The notes under the pieces: generated by a model
Databases searched by the model: none
Seen by the model: only the letters and a program-made list of their open reading frames with translations
Told to the model about the DNA's origin: nothing
Part shown: piece by piece, positions 1-9,663 of the stretch
Numbering within the stretch: position 1 is the first letter of the stretch
Layout: each line of letters begins with the position of its first letter
Source of the DNA: Gymnopus androsaceus JB14
Lineage: Eukaryota; Basidiomycota; Agaricomycetes; Agaricales; Omphalotaceae
Assembly: GCA_009733575.1 (NCBI GenBank)
Contig: ML769450.1
Coordinates: forward strand, 1 to 64,000
Length of the DNA stretch: 64,000 bases
Reading direction: 5' to 3'
Made by a program: the position numbers and the translations under genes

Positions 1-326
1 GCGATGACTGATAGCGTCATATGACCGAGATGATGAGTGATATCATCATACGTTCAACACTCCTTCCTACAGTTCTCCTGCCTGTGACGTGGAAGGGAAC
101 CTGGATTCTTAAGAACCGCATTGCAAGCTGGACAGTGCACATGAATGGCTGGGCTTTAGCCCTGTGCTCCCACCTGTGGTTGCTGGGTGAGCTGGACAAC
201 CTAAACAGAGCCAGAGTTCAATTGAAGGGAGAATGGTGGGTGTGGGCAAGGAGAATCCAAACAGAGCTCAGCTCTGGCTAAACTTCAAGAAATATATAGG
301 ATGGGATTAAAATATAGTAAGAATGG
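1..326. other. Left flank of the retroelement relic, no gene seen
   Basis: I find no recognisable coding region, RNA gene or repeat here. It abuts the 3' end of the tyrosine recombinase relic on the minus strand and may be its terminal region, but no terminal repeat is visible within the window. Confidence 0.5.
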
Positions 327-1598
327 CTAATCTTCAGTAGCATCAATAAGGGAATTGGGTATGTTGTTGGCTTTCTGGTAATCATCTAGGGTACGTTTGA
401 GTCTCAATATCTGACCAGAATTGTAAGCTTTAAGTATATGAGTGGGTAGAGTATCTTCAAAATGATGCCAATAAAGTAAGAACGTAAGGGAAGTCCAACT
501 GCCAATGGCAGCTACTACTTCTGGAGTGACACCTGCTAGTAGGAATTTCATCCGAATTTGACTGCACCTCCAATGCAAAAGCTATGGCCATGGACATGTT
601 CGAGACCTGCAGACTTCCAGATCTGGTTGCAGATTGCAAGAAATGTAGATTTGACCATATGTTTGGGTACACCCTGGTCATTGAGGTATGCAAATAGGGA
701 GAAGGTGGGAGGTACAGATGCATTGGCAGCCATATGGCATTCAATAGCAAGGGAAGGGCATAGGATTCGGAGAGATTGGTGCTGTGCAGTGCTGACCACA
801 GAGACTCCAAGTTCCTTTGTGGTTTTGGACCATGGAATTCAGAAGGTGATGGCCTTGCGAGAGTGGTTGGGATTCATAGTGAAAGAGATGTTGGTGGTGT
901 GGGATGCATGGTATTTGGGCTGAATCCATTCTTGGATGGATAGTCAGTTCACCTAAACTTTGTAATTATTAATAGGAATACTGTAAATAGAAAAGAATTG
1001 AAATACCTAGGTGGCAACAGCCCCAGAATGCAACAGAAGCAACTGCCCAGATGGTGCAGTGGAATGGAATGGAGAAGTCAAGTGCAATGTAGAGTGCTAG
1101 CATGTGCACTAGTGACTAGTAGTAGCTAGTAAGCTAGTGTGATTGGATTGTGTTGGGGACATTTACAATTAACACCAGCAGTTCTTGCACCAGTATGTGC
1201 AAAACAGATTAAACATGAATTTGCAGGCCAGAATACACCTGCCAATTTGTGCCAAGCTTGTAGGCCTGAAAGCCAGTTCTTAATGCAAAAACCCAAGACT
1301 TTTCCCATATGAAAACCAATGAAACTGATAATGAGAGTTTCATTGGTGGGCACATGGAGGCTTTCAGGAATCAAAATTTGTTTACAAAATTGAGTCCAAT
1401 GTAGAGGAACAGCACCATAAGACTGCTTAGTTGAATATGCGAGACCAGTGAATATAGCTTTGCCACCCAATTCAATGACCTTGGGAGGAAAAATGGAGGA
1501 CATTTCTCAAATCTCAATAGAGAATGGGGTCTGCCATGTGTGTAAGCAGTCTTTTGCTCAAACATTGGGTTGGAGGGTGTTTGGTTTGATGATGGCAT
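327..1598 (-). pseudogene. Tyrosine recombinase relic of the DIRS-like element
   Basis: A broken tyrosine recombinase (phage-integrase superfamily, DNA breaking-rejoining enzyme). The N-terminal SAM-like core-binding domain is read near 1500-1200 (ISFIGFHMGKVLG, then IKNWLSGLQAWHKLAG). The catalytic part is read near 700-400: the HxxR box appears as GHSFCIGGA, where the usual arginine is cysteine (TGC, one C-to-T step from CGC). The terminal block VTPEVVAAIGSW followed by FLLYWHHFE carries the expected tyrosine. The frame changes between GGAVKF and KFLLAGV at about 550, and again upstream. Loss of the catalytic arginine plus frameshifts means no active enzyme. The enzyme would have circularised and integrated the retroelement cDNA. 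Confidence 0.75.
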
Positions 1599-2353
1599 TG
1601 GCAGTAGGTCTACAAGATGCTGGGAGGGCAGGGAGCTGGTTGGGTGGGTGGGTGGAAGAATGGGGTAGTGGATTTGGCTAGGTCAGGTGAATGTTGGTTG
1701 TTGGCTTGGTAGCGCTCTCAGAGAGAGGGAAAGCGGTTGTGAGAAAGAGGGGATGGAGTGGAAAGCTCAGTAACTTTGGTGGGGTAGTTTGGGTAGGTAA
1801 AGTAGTGGTTGCAAAGGGAGAAACAGGAATTTTGATAGACCAACAAGCATGGAATGTTGGCACTCACAACTGAAATATCAGCTGCAGGAATGGGTAGGTT
1901 ACTTGACATAATAAAATAGAGTATCATTAAGCTCATTGGGAGCTGGAAATGGAGTAGGAGACAATCCTCCTGGTGACCCAAAATTCCATGTGAAATGGGA
2001 TTGGCAGAATTCTTGGCAGACTCAATGTAATCAAGTTCATGTTGAATGTAAAGTAGGCCAATAACAGTGCAGATTCAATGAATGGACATATTTATCCAGT
2101 AGTTTGCACTACAGGATTTCTTTATGGCACCAATGGTGCCTTGGTTGTCTGAATGGCCTGGGGATGCAGAGGGATGGTGCAGTGGAATTTTGAAATATCC
2201 ATAGTGCAAAATTTTGGTGCCTGGAGGTACAGAAACAACCTGTGCAAGTAGAGTGAGAAAGCAAGTTTAAATAGTGAATGAGAATAGCGAATGAAAATTG
2301 GGAGATATCCCAGCAAACAACAGTGAATACAGGGTAGATAACCCAGCAAATAA

Positions 2354-2844
2354 CAAGGGGGTCCGAAAAAATAAATTTTGTACCTGGGGTTGGAAAATTT
2401 TTTTCAGCCTCAGCACTGGACCCTCCCTCCCTTCACGTGATTTTTTGGGTCATGTGATTACCAAATAAGGCAGCTATGAGACACTGATCACCATTTCACC
2501 TTACTGTCCTGGTCTTTTGCCCTTTGTACATGCTCTACATAACTAATTAGCCTTTGTAAACTCTTCACCTTACTCTGGATGCCATATATCTCAAAATATA
2601 TTAGTCAAGGTCAAGAACTGTAAGCACTCATGAAATGACCTAAAAAGGCAATAAAAAGGTATATGCTCACTCTACACAATGTAGCTGGTCTAGATATACT
2701 TTTCAGGGATTGTTGGGCTTATTTGACTCATTTGGACATCACAAAAATGCATTTTGAGGGTCAGTCAAAAAATATTTTTCAGGCCTCACAATGGACCCAC
2801 CCTACCTAGCCCCGGTACGCAATTTCCCAGCCTGGACCCCCTTG
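2354..2844. mobile_element. hAT-like MITE, 491 bp, 8-bp target duplication
   Basis: The element begins CAAGGGGGTCC and ends GGACCCCCTTG, an 11-bp perfect terminal inverted repeat. Weaker inverted similarity continues inward (GTACCTGGGG against the complement of CCCCGGTAC). It is flanked on both sides by the 8-bp direct repeat GCAAATAA (2346-2353 and 2845-2852). An 8-bp duplication and CA-start inverted repeats are the hallmark of hAT elements. It has no coding capacity. It lies inside the RT relic, so it is younger than that element. Confidence 0.8.
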
Positions 2845-3249
2845 GCAAATAATGGGGTAGAAAACCTCAGGTGAATAGATTGGGATTAAGATAGGAAGAC
2901 CTGCCAAGTGTGCTGTATAAACAGCTGAATCAAACAAAGTTGGGAAGTCCTCTTTGAGAATATCTGAGTTGATACAGGGAATGGAATTGCCCAAGGAATC
3001 ATGGCTGTCTTTAGAGAAATTGCGGCAGATGCAGCATTTGGGAGGTTTGTCAGGACCTTGGATTTCTTCAACTACAATGGAAGGAGAGCAGAAAAAGTAA
3101 CTGCACATAATGATTTCCATCTCTTCTTTCAAGAAAGGGCCTGACATGCAATTTGCAGCAGCTTCTTTGCAGATGTAGTCCCAGACATTTGGGTGCTTCT
3201 GAACCAAAGAGTGTTGGGAATAATAAGATTCTCATGCAATGCAGTAGGC

Positions 3250-3335
3250 TTGTGAACCAGCCATTCTCCAAATTTGCAAAATGACAAATACTTGCTGACC
3301 TATGGGAGCAAGTTTGGAGAACGGCTGGTACACAA
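3250..3335. repeat. Small foldback repeat, 28-bp arms
   Basis: Arms 3250-3277 and 3308-3335 are inverted copies matching at 25 of 28 positions (left arm starts TTGTGAACCAGCC, complement of the right arm starts TTGTGTACCAGCC). The spacer is 30 bp. It sits in the RT relic just before the block reading as RT protein, so it looks like a tiny foldback transposon. No clear target duplication was found. Confidence 0.55.
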
Positions 3336-3351
3336 ACCTTGGGAAAGAACT

Positions 3352-4208
3352 GAGTCACATTTTGATGTGTTGAACTTAGTGAGATTTTGATTTCGAACCA
3401 CCACTACCTCAGTGTGAATGGCTTGTCCCTTTCTTCCCGACCGTATATAAGGGAAGTTACAATTTATTATTGATTGTTGCTCATTATTATCACAGTTTTA
3501 GGCATTTTAGGACAGTCCTGAGTCTACAGCTACAATCTTGCGCTCTTCTCTCAAATTTGGGTTTTAATATTGATTTTGAGCTCAAATGTGGGTTCTCAAT
3601 CATCTCATTCTCATATCTCTGGATCATAGTAAGTTCCTGCAGGTAAATTCAAGGTAAACAAGGGCTCTCCAACCCAATTACCAGCAGGTTTTGATGATGA
3701 AGAGCACAGTATTTGCTCCCATTCAATGTCAAGGTGAGTAAGGGTTGTTTCAACCCTTGTTATAGCTTTCCTAGTAAGTCTATTCCCATTATCTACTGCT
3801 GCTTCAAGAATGACACTTTTCCCAACTTCATTATCCCCAATTTTGGTCATTTTTGGGGCAATATCTTGTTTTTCTCACTCTAATGCTCTCGCCTCTCAAA
3901 TTCTTTACTAATTTCAACTATAGAGTACCACTGGTATGTTGCGGCTTTAATCTGAGAGCTGCTTGCAGAAAATCAACCTCAATGTTGCTAATTCTGTGGT
4001 TTTGGGGCCATTTTGACCAATATCTCATCTCATGCATGTATTTCTTATTTTATATCTCTATAATCTAATATTCAAACTCTATGCAATAATAAAAGTTGAG
4101 CCATAACAATTTTATTTGATTATTACTGCGGGAGACAGAGTTCTGCAAAGAAAACTGATTTTTGTTGAATCAAAATTTCACTAAGTTAAAGTCACAAAAA
4201 TGTGACTC
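3352..4208. mobile_element. Long-TIR non-autonomous DNA element, about 857 bp
   Basis: Left end GAGTCACATTTT (3352) and right end AAAAATGTGACTC (ending 4208) are inverted. The similarity continues for about 40 bp; AACTTAGTGA-ATTTTGATT appears on both arms in opposite orientation at 3371-3390 and near 4165-4185. It separates the N-terminal RT block from the central RT block, so it is an insertion into the relic. Nothing inside reads as a transposase. The target duplication is not clean, so the family is unknown. Confidence 0.5.
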
Positions 4209-4459
4209 TACTAGTGACGCAAGTTTGTTCCCAGTCCTTTGGTAGCCACCTCAGCTGTTGACAGTGCATTTCAAATTTATTTGAAATAGGTGGCAACCAA
4301 ATGGAACTGACACCACGAGTCTAGCAATGCAGGCATGTTGCCAAGAGAGAAGCCTGTGGTTAGATATTCAATGTGGCAGTCCCAGAGATTGAGTCTGGAT
4401 AGTTTAATAGCAAAAGCGGGTGCATTATATGGCATTATGATTTGCTTGTAAAGTTCCAA

Positions 4460-4994
4460 GGAAGGTGGTGTATCAGGTTTAGGAGGGTGATGTGTTCAAT
4501 TTGTATCAGAGAAATCATGCCAAGCCAGAACAGGGAGAAAGGAATTACTGTTGCATTTTATTCAATTTGACACACCTTGTGACTTGTGACCAGTGTGTCA
4601 AAATTTTCATTTTGACTAATTTCCTTGAAAGGAAATCTTTATAAGCTTTTTTGGCACTAATTTGGTCAAAGCTGTAATTTTGGGGCAAATTTTGTGCAGT
4701 GACCTGTGTTGGATTTTGTGTTTCAGTTATCAAGCTCGGAAGCTTGCTGTAGATACTGGACCCCTATGTTTGTTGTATATAAGGCCCCTTGTTGGATGCA
4801 GATGCATCCAATTGTCCTTGCTTACTGCCATCTAGCAGGACAACCCAGAATTAACTTGTTGATCTTATTCTCCTCAAGTGATGCCACACCATTTATCACA
4901 ACAACCTGTGACCAGGAGAATTGACTTTTTGAGGGCCTGTGACATGTGACAGTTGAATTGAATGAAATGGCACAGTAGATCATCAGGAAAAATG
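4460..4994. other. Spacer between the RT and gag-like relics, no recognised gene
   Basis: Only short open stretches occur here, the longest on the minus strand at 4545-4733 without recognisable family features. It probably belongs to the retroelement body. Confidence 0.4.
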
Positions 4995-5275
4995 GTCTGG
5001 GCCAGGGATAGCCTAGGTAGCCTAAGCCTCCTAGGTTACAGGGGCTGGACTTGGGATGGCCTAGGCAGCCTAGGCCTCCTGGGTTACCTAGGACTACCTC
5101 AGGCTGCCTGAGGTTTCCCCAGGGTTTCTCCAGGTTTCCTCAGGTTTTCTCAGGTGACTCAGGTTACTTCAGGTTGTCGAAAGTCTACCCCCTAATTCCT
5201 AGGTCATCCTAAAGGAACCTAGGCAGCCTAGGTGTCTTTGAGTTACCTTGAAGTTAACTTCAGGCCATCCAAGGC
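4995..5275. repeat. CCTAGG / CCTCAGGTT-rich degenerate simple repeat
   Basis: About 280 bp are built from overlapping variants of CCTAGG, CCTAAG, CCTCCTAGG, CTCAGGTT and CCAGGTTT. There are self-complementary hexamers (CCTAGG) about every 10-20 bp in the first and last thirds. The middle is a run of CAGGTTTCCTCAGGTT-like units. It lies directly downstream of the gag-like relic. It does not code for a recognisable protein and could form many alternative hairpins. Confidence 0.65.
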
Positions 5276-5858
5276 CTAAACAGTTTTTCCTGATGATGTG
5301 AAAGGGTCAATAACCTATGGGATGGGAGATGTGACAGGCTCCTATCTGAGGGCAGGGTGCAGTCCACTGCAGAAAGTGCAGATATGGCTGGAACTTGGAT
5401 ACTTCTTGATGCAGGAGGAGAAGATCTTCCAGTAGGTGCAGAGATGCACCTTGGTGGTTGGATATAAGAGCTCCTTCCCATTTTGGACTGCCCACTTTGA
5501 AGGTTCATGAGTGAAGTTGTTGTGAGCAAAGAAGGTGTGACTGACACCTCCGCAGATGATGCAACAAGGCTTGTGGGAGACTTTTTCCTTCTTGCGGATT
5601 GCAAAGGAATTCAAGGAAGTCACAGGAGGAGGAGTATTGTATGCAGTTTTCAAAGACTTTGGGTTCAAGAAGTGGGAGTGGTGAGTGGAAGAGGAGGGTT
5701 GGCTGAAGTTGTTGGCTGAGGGAGCTTCAAGGGTGTCAAGGTGCAATTTTATGCAGCCCCACTTGGTTCTGTAGTCAAACAGGTCAAAAGCAGTTTTTTT
5801 GTTCTGGGGCTTCTGATGAAGTTCAAGCTCAATGTCCTTCCACAGTTCATACAACTTA

Positions 5859-5966
5859 CAGCCATTTGCATAATTCATGACAGTAGCCGATTTTCTCAAT
5901 CATTAATGAATGTCATTTCGGACTTGTGATTTTTTGAGTTTTTGCCTGCCGCTGAGCTTATCACTT
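5859..5966 (+). repeat. Left terminal inverted repeat of the Tc1/mariner element
   Basis: About 108 bp starting CAGCCATTTGCATAATTC and ending near GAGCTTATCACTT. It matches the reverse complement of 8941-9048 at all but a few positions. Confidence 0.9.
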
Positions 5967-5985
5967 CATCTTCCTTACTTCTACC

Positions 5986-7651
5986 ATGCCTCAATGACAA
6001 CATTCTTCCACTGTGAAGAGCATTGAAATCATTGATAACAGTGACAATCTTGATCCTTCAGAACAATCCAACTCAGCCATTGATCTTGACAATGAGGAAG
6101 AATCATGCAACAGCTCACCAGAGCTTGACCAACTTGCCAATAATCTCTTCTCAGATCTCCCAAAAACCTGATAGGCCCAGAAGCTGATAAATACCTTGAA
6201 AAGCACTGCAAAGAGATTGAAGAAATCCGGAAGGAGAAGAAGAAGGAAGATAAAAGGCAGGAAAAGAAGAGAAAAGCTGGAACCTCTGCTCATAGGTCAT
6301 TCAAACAGTTTTTGACATGTCTCATTTCTTTTTCAATAGCTTTGAGTCCTCAAACTGGCTCAGAAACACACTTTAAGGAACATAAGAGGAGAAACACTAA
6401 AGAATTGCCTGAAGGTACGTGTTGAACTATTTTTTCTCATTCTCTAACCAACTTTTCTTGCAGTCAGCTTGAACGTGACTGTCAGCCTCTAGCTATATCG
6501 ATTCCCGACCTCTACAGAAGCTGAAAAAACAAACTGCAGCTAAAACCCAAATGTGGAAATATGATTTTGCCAACCCTTTCTCAACATTCCAAGCCCAGAT
6601 TCTTGTCAAGACTGACACCTATTTTGATCCAAAAACAACTAACATTGATGACTATGATATCATGTACTCCATTGCACATCTTGCTCCTCAACCTGTATCT
6701 CTTGACAGCCTGGAAAGCTATGAACACTTTGTCGAAACTCTCAAACGCAATAGAAGTGGTAGCGGACTTGTTATTTATGTGACACAAAAAGCTGCTGATG
6801 TTGTGGGTAATATTTATTTTTCCTTTCATATATGCTAATGAATCTTACACTGAGGAGGATAAGGAAAATCCTGCACCTGTGAATAACAACAAGAAGTCCA
6901 AGAAGAAGAAGTCAAAATTGAAGGTGCGTGTACTTATTGACTCCTGCTCTTTACTCTCCTTCTCACACTTTCCTTCTCCCTGCCTTTCCCTTAGCCTCCC
7001 AACAGAAAAGACCTTGACCCTGATAATGAAGAACACAACTAGCACATTGAAGACCTGTGGAAAGCATGCATGTGGTAGCAAATTGTGTTGGATTGACCCT
7101 GAAAACCCTACAGAGCATCTGTGTTTGACATTTGAGCATCTGGACTATTGGGTGGCAGCTATGGTATGTCTCCATTGGCTTGTTTCATTGATTTTACTGA
7201 TAAGTGATCTACATAGTTGGATGGCAAAGAGACAGCAACCCTTGAAAAACCACCAAATCATCAACTTTTCATGCCAGCCGGGGGTGCAAACCTCAGACAA
7301 TGCATGGTGTTGCAGCAACACCAAGCATGATGTGAATCCGCAGGTCCATTGAATATCAGTATCAATATCACTCCAGAAGTCACTGCTCTTCTTTGCCCAC
7401 CTCCACCTCCTGGTCCTGCTGCACCATCCACCATTGAAGCAGCCACTATGCTATCCCCTCTTCTTCTTCCTCCTCTTAATCATGCACCTGGCCCTCACAT
7501 GCCTATTGTGCAGTTCTGTACTCAGTTGGGCATTGCTAATGCCATCGCAGACAAACTCATCAAACAGGGATATACAAATATGAACACCCTACAGTTCACG
7601 CAGGTCTCTGACCTGAAGGATTTTGGACTCTTGCCAGGAGTAATTGCCTAG
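5986..7651 (+). pseudogene. Passenger gene of the Tc1/mariner element, decayed
   Basis: Plus-strand coding blocks separated by intron-like gaps. The ATG at 5986 is followed three codons later by TGA, then SIEIIDNSDNLDPSEQ. A lysine/glutamate-rich coiled-coil stretch follows (EIEEIRKEKKKEDKRQEKK, about 6215-6275). Next come a block with YDIMYSIAHLAPQPVSLDS (6650-6705), a basic KKSKKKKSKLK patch before a GT donor at 6922, a block with CGSKLCWIDPENPTEH and FEHLDYWVAAM (7070-7165), and a C-terminal SAM-like stretch (PIVQFCTQLGIANAIADK, TNMNTLQFTQVSDLKDFG). I recall similar hypothetical proteins from basidiomycete genomes, but no biochemical function is known to me. It carries at least one early stop and frame changes. 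It may bind DNA or help transposition; that is speculation. Confidence 0.55.
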
Positions 7652-7872
7652 CTTTGTGCTGCTGTTTCCAACTGGTTGGTTCCTCATGCTTGATCTGTCA
7701 TGACCTTTGCTGCATTTTCGCTGTTTGCTTGCACCTTTATTTGTTACTTTATTGTTCCACTCCCAAATTTGCTCTCTTATTCACTTGTACTTGCTAATCA
7801 ATAGCTATCGCATTCCAAAATCATTGTGTATCAAGTTTTGCACCAATAATTCTACTGTACAATGCTATAGTC

Positions 7873-8931
7873 CTACATGTACCCAGCATGCATAATGTAA
7901 CCCTCTGCATCATCCGGAGTGATTATCTCCATTGCTTGCAGCATAGCATAAATCAAACCTTTTGAGGAAGAGAATAACGCGCCGTTTTGCTGAATGAAAG
8001 CCTTGATTTTTGAAAATGCCTCTTCAATGGGATTGAAGTTGGGTGAATATGGAAGCAGAAACTCAATACAAACACCTGGATTGAATGTCATTGCACATTC
8101 ATGCAATACAGAACATGATGTACCATACTCCTCAGCCAACTCAAGTATCTGCTTGCCATAATGGATGCGTGCATTATCCATGACAAGTACACTGCAAGGA
8201 CCAGGGAATAGTGTCGTCTTAGGTAGCTGCAAGAGATAAAAAATGAGCTAAGAGATAGTGGGGCAACAGGGAAAAGACATACCACAGTGCCCTCCATAAA
8301 CTGCAGGAACTTTTCCCTTGTCATTGACCCTTCACAGACTGTCACAGCTATCATTCCATCCAGCAACAATGCTCCAGTTCCAGTTAGATGTTGTCCACGC
8401 ACAAAAACAGCCTTGTGAATAGCTCTTGTACCCTTCTTGGACCGGCCTCTACATCAAGTTTTGGTACGCTCATCCTTTGATGTTTCATCAAGGAATACCA
8501 GCTGCTTGGCATCATATTTAGCCATACGTTGTACAAAATCTGTGCAAACTTTTTTGTTTCACTCAGCTGCAATGATACAGAGTTTCTTCCTGGAAAGATT
8601 GTGCTTTTCAAGCTCGCAGTGGATAGTTGTGTAGTGAACAGATATCTAGTGATTGTTTTTGAGCATGTCGCAAAGCTCATCAAGAAACCACTCTGGGTAA
8701 TGATGGACAAGCTCCAGAAGGTAATGTACATCATCCAAGCTCAACTTTCGAGGATGGCCTATTTGGTGAGATTTTTGGTTTAGATACATGGCCAGTTGTA
8801 CAATAAAGATAAAGAGTGCATTAGAACGTTGACTCAGAAAAGCCAACACAGTCAAGAATGTTGTCAAGAGGCAAGAGATCCTTCTCATAGAGCCTGATAG
8901 CAGCGAGTTTGATGCGGCAATGAGCTACCAT
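7873..8931 (-). pseudogene. Tc1/mariner DDE transposase relic
   Basis: Reading down the minus strand from the ATG at 8931: MVAHCRIKLAAIRLYEKDL and a helix-turn-helix-like N-terminus, then PRKLSLDDVHYLLELVHH, SVHYTTIHCELEKHN, and the first catalytic aspartate in LVFLDETSKDER. RGQHLTGTGALLLDGMIA follows, then an intron (GTATGT...TTGCAG, about 8232-8289). The second aspartate is in VLVMDNARIHYGKQI and the terminal block is LLPYSPNFNPIEEAFSK. The coding sequence is broken by a stop and a shift near 8820-8780, and by in-frame stops TAG, TGA and TGA at about 8649, 8559 and 8450. The two TGAs fall where relatives have arginine. The enzyme would have cut and pasted the element at TA sites. Confidence 0.85.
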
Positions 8932-8940
8932 GTTGGAAAT

Positions 8941-9048
8941 AAGTGATAAGCTCAGTGGCAGGCAAAAACTCAAAAAATCACAAGTCCGAAATGACATTCA
9001 TTAATGATCGAGAAAATTGGCTACTGTCATGAATTATGCAAATGGCTG
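8941..9048 (-). repeat. Right terminal inverted repeat of the Tc1/mariner element
   Basis: Reverse complement of the left repeat at 5859-5966. It is immediately followed by TA and then the gag-like relic. Confidence 0.9.
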
Positions 9049-9663
9049 TAACCAAATTAGGCTGGTTCTCAAAGAAGCCAAAGTGCTTTCTGTAGAACTG
9101 GGGTTTGTTGGCCTCATCACCTTCCACATATGGTAATGATTGGTAGATGAAGAAGTTTGCTGTGGCCTCCAGCCACTTGAAGTGCTACATATTGAAATTC
9201 TGCATAGGTCCTGCATTGCAGCTATCCTTGACCTTTTTAATTACATCAGCAAGGTCCAAGATCTGTGGTTTTCCTTCAATATGCAAGATTTTGGTACAAT
9301 GAAAGGAAATAAAGTTGTTGTTCAATGTTCAATGTTCTTGTTGGTGAACAAAGCAAGAAGAATATGGTAGCCATAAAGGCCACATTTGGAGGTGCAGTTG
9401 GATCAATTTCATTGAGTTCCTTGTTGGTCCTGAAACATTTTGAGGGCTGGGTACTGGGAGTGTCGGGAGATGCATCATCTCCTTCCGTAGGCCTTGATCT
9501 CAAAAATTTCTGCTTATCAGCCCTATAGTACCATTAGTTTCAATCCAACAATTTAAAATTAATTTACTCAGCTTGTCCGAATTTTCTCTCTCTCGATATT
9601 CCAACTTTTGCCTCATCCGCAGTCTCCCGTTTTCAAAGTGATACTTCTGGAACAGTCCAGCCA

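Larger units (their letters stand above)
2122..4459 (-). pseudogene. Reverse transcriptase relic, split by three insertions
   Basis: N-terminal RT-ORF sequence is read at 4459-4290 (PYNAPAFAIKLSRLNLWD, GFSLGNMPALLDSW). The region before the palm is read at 3207-2890 (KEAAANCMSGPFLKEEME, then CSPSIVVEEIQGPDKPPKCC, then CINSDILKEDFPTLFDSA). The first aspartate motif is read at 2245-2140 (CTMDISKFHCTIPLHPQA). These match the reverse transcriptases of basidiomycete tyrosine-recombinase elements in order and wording. The reading frame is interrupted by a long-TIR element, a small foldback and a hAT-like MITE. A one-base shift precedes the CTMDIS block and a stop follows it. The catalytic YxDD-type motif is not recognisable downstream. 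The copy is non-functional. Confidence 0.65.
5859..9048. mobile_element. Tc1/mariner element, 3190 bp, TA target duplication
   Basis: The element is bounded by TA at 5857-5858 and 9049-9050. It carries near-perfect inverted repeats of about 108 bp starting CAGCCATTTGCATAATTC (5859-5966 and 8941-9048, roughly three mismatches). Inside are a minus-strand DDE transposase relic (7873-8931) and a plus-strand passenger gene relic (5986-7651), convergent with each other. TA duplication, long TIRs and the transposase wording all point to the Tc1/mariner superfamily. Both genes carry stops, so the copy is immobile unless helped in trans. Confidence 0.9.
327..9663 (-). mobile_element. DIRS-like retroelement relic (gag-like, RT, tyrosine recombinase), interrupted by later insertions
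   Basis: Read on the minus strand, three degraded coding blocks occur in the order gag-like zinc-knuckle protein (9663 to 5260), reverse transcriptase (4459 to 2122) and tyrosine recombinase (1598 to 327). That order is the one known for DIRS-type retrotransposons, which integrate with a tyrosine recombinase instead of a DDE integrase. Every block has frameshifts or stops, so the element is dead. It is cut by at least four younger insertions (2354-2844, 3250-3335, 3352-4208, 5859-9048). The outer limits are those of recognisable coding sequence; split direct or inverted terminal repeats were not found. Assigning all three blocks to one element rests on strand, order and spacing and is an inference; two or more overlapping relics are possible. 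Confidence 0.65.
5260..9663 (-). pseudogene. Gag-like protein relic with zinc knuckles, split by the Tc1/mariner element
   Basis: The left part (5856-5260) reads KLYELWKDIELELHQ, then FDLFDYRTKWGCIK, and a cysteine-rich tail (CIICGGVSH, then a block ending SSSHICTFCSGLHPALR and a stop). This is the layout of gag-like ORFs of basidiomycete tyrosine-recombinase elements. The right part (9270-9051) reads ADVIKKVKDSCNAG, one in-frame stop, FKWLEATANFFIYQSL, ANKPQFYRKHFGFFEN. A possible start is the ATG at 9663 (MAGLFQKYHFENGRL). Removing 5859-9048 and one TA joins the two parts in frame at ...NLV/KLYEL... The right part carries stops and shifts, so the gene was decaying independently of the insertion. 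The protein would have packaged element RNA. Confidence 0.65.
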
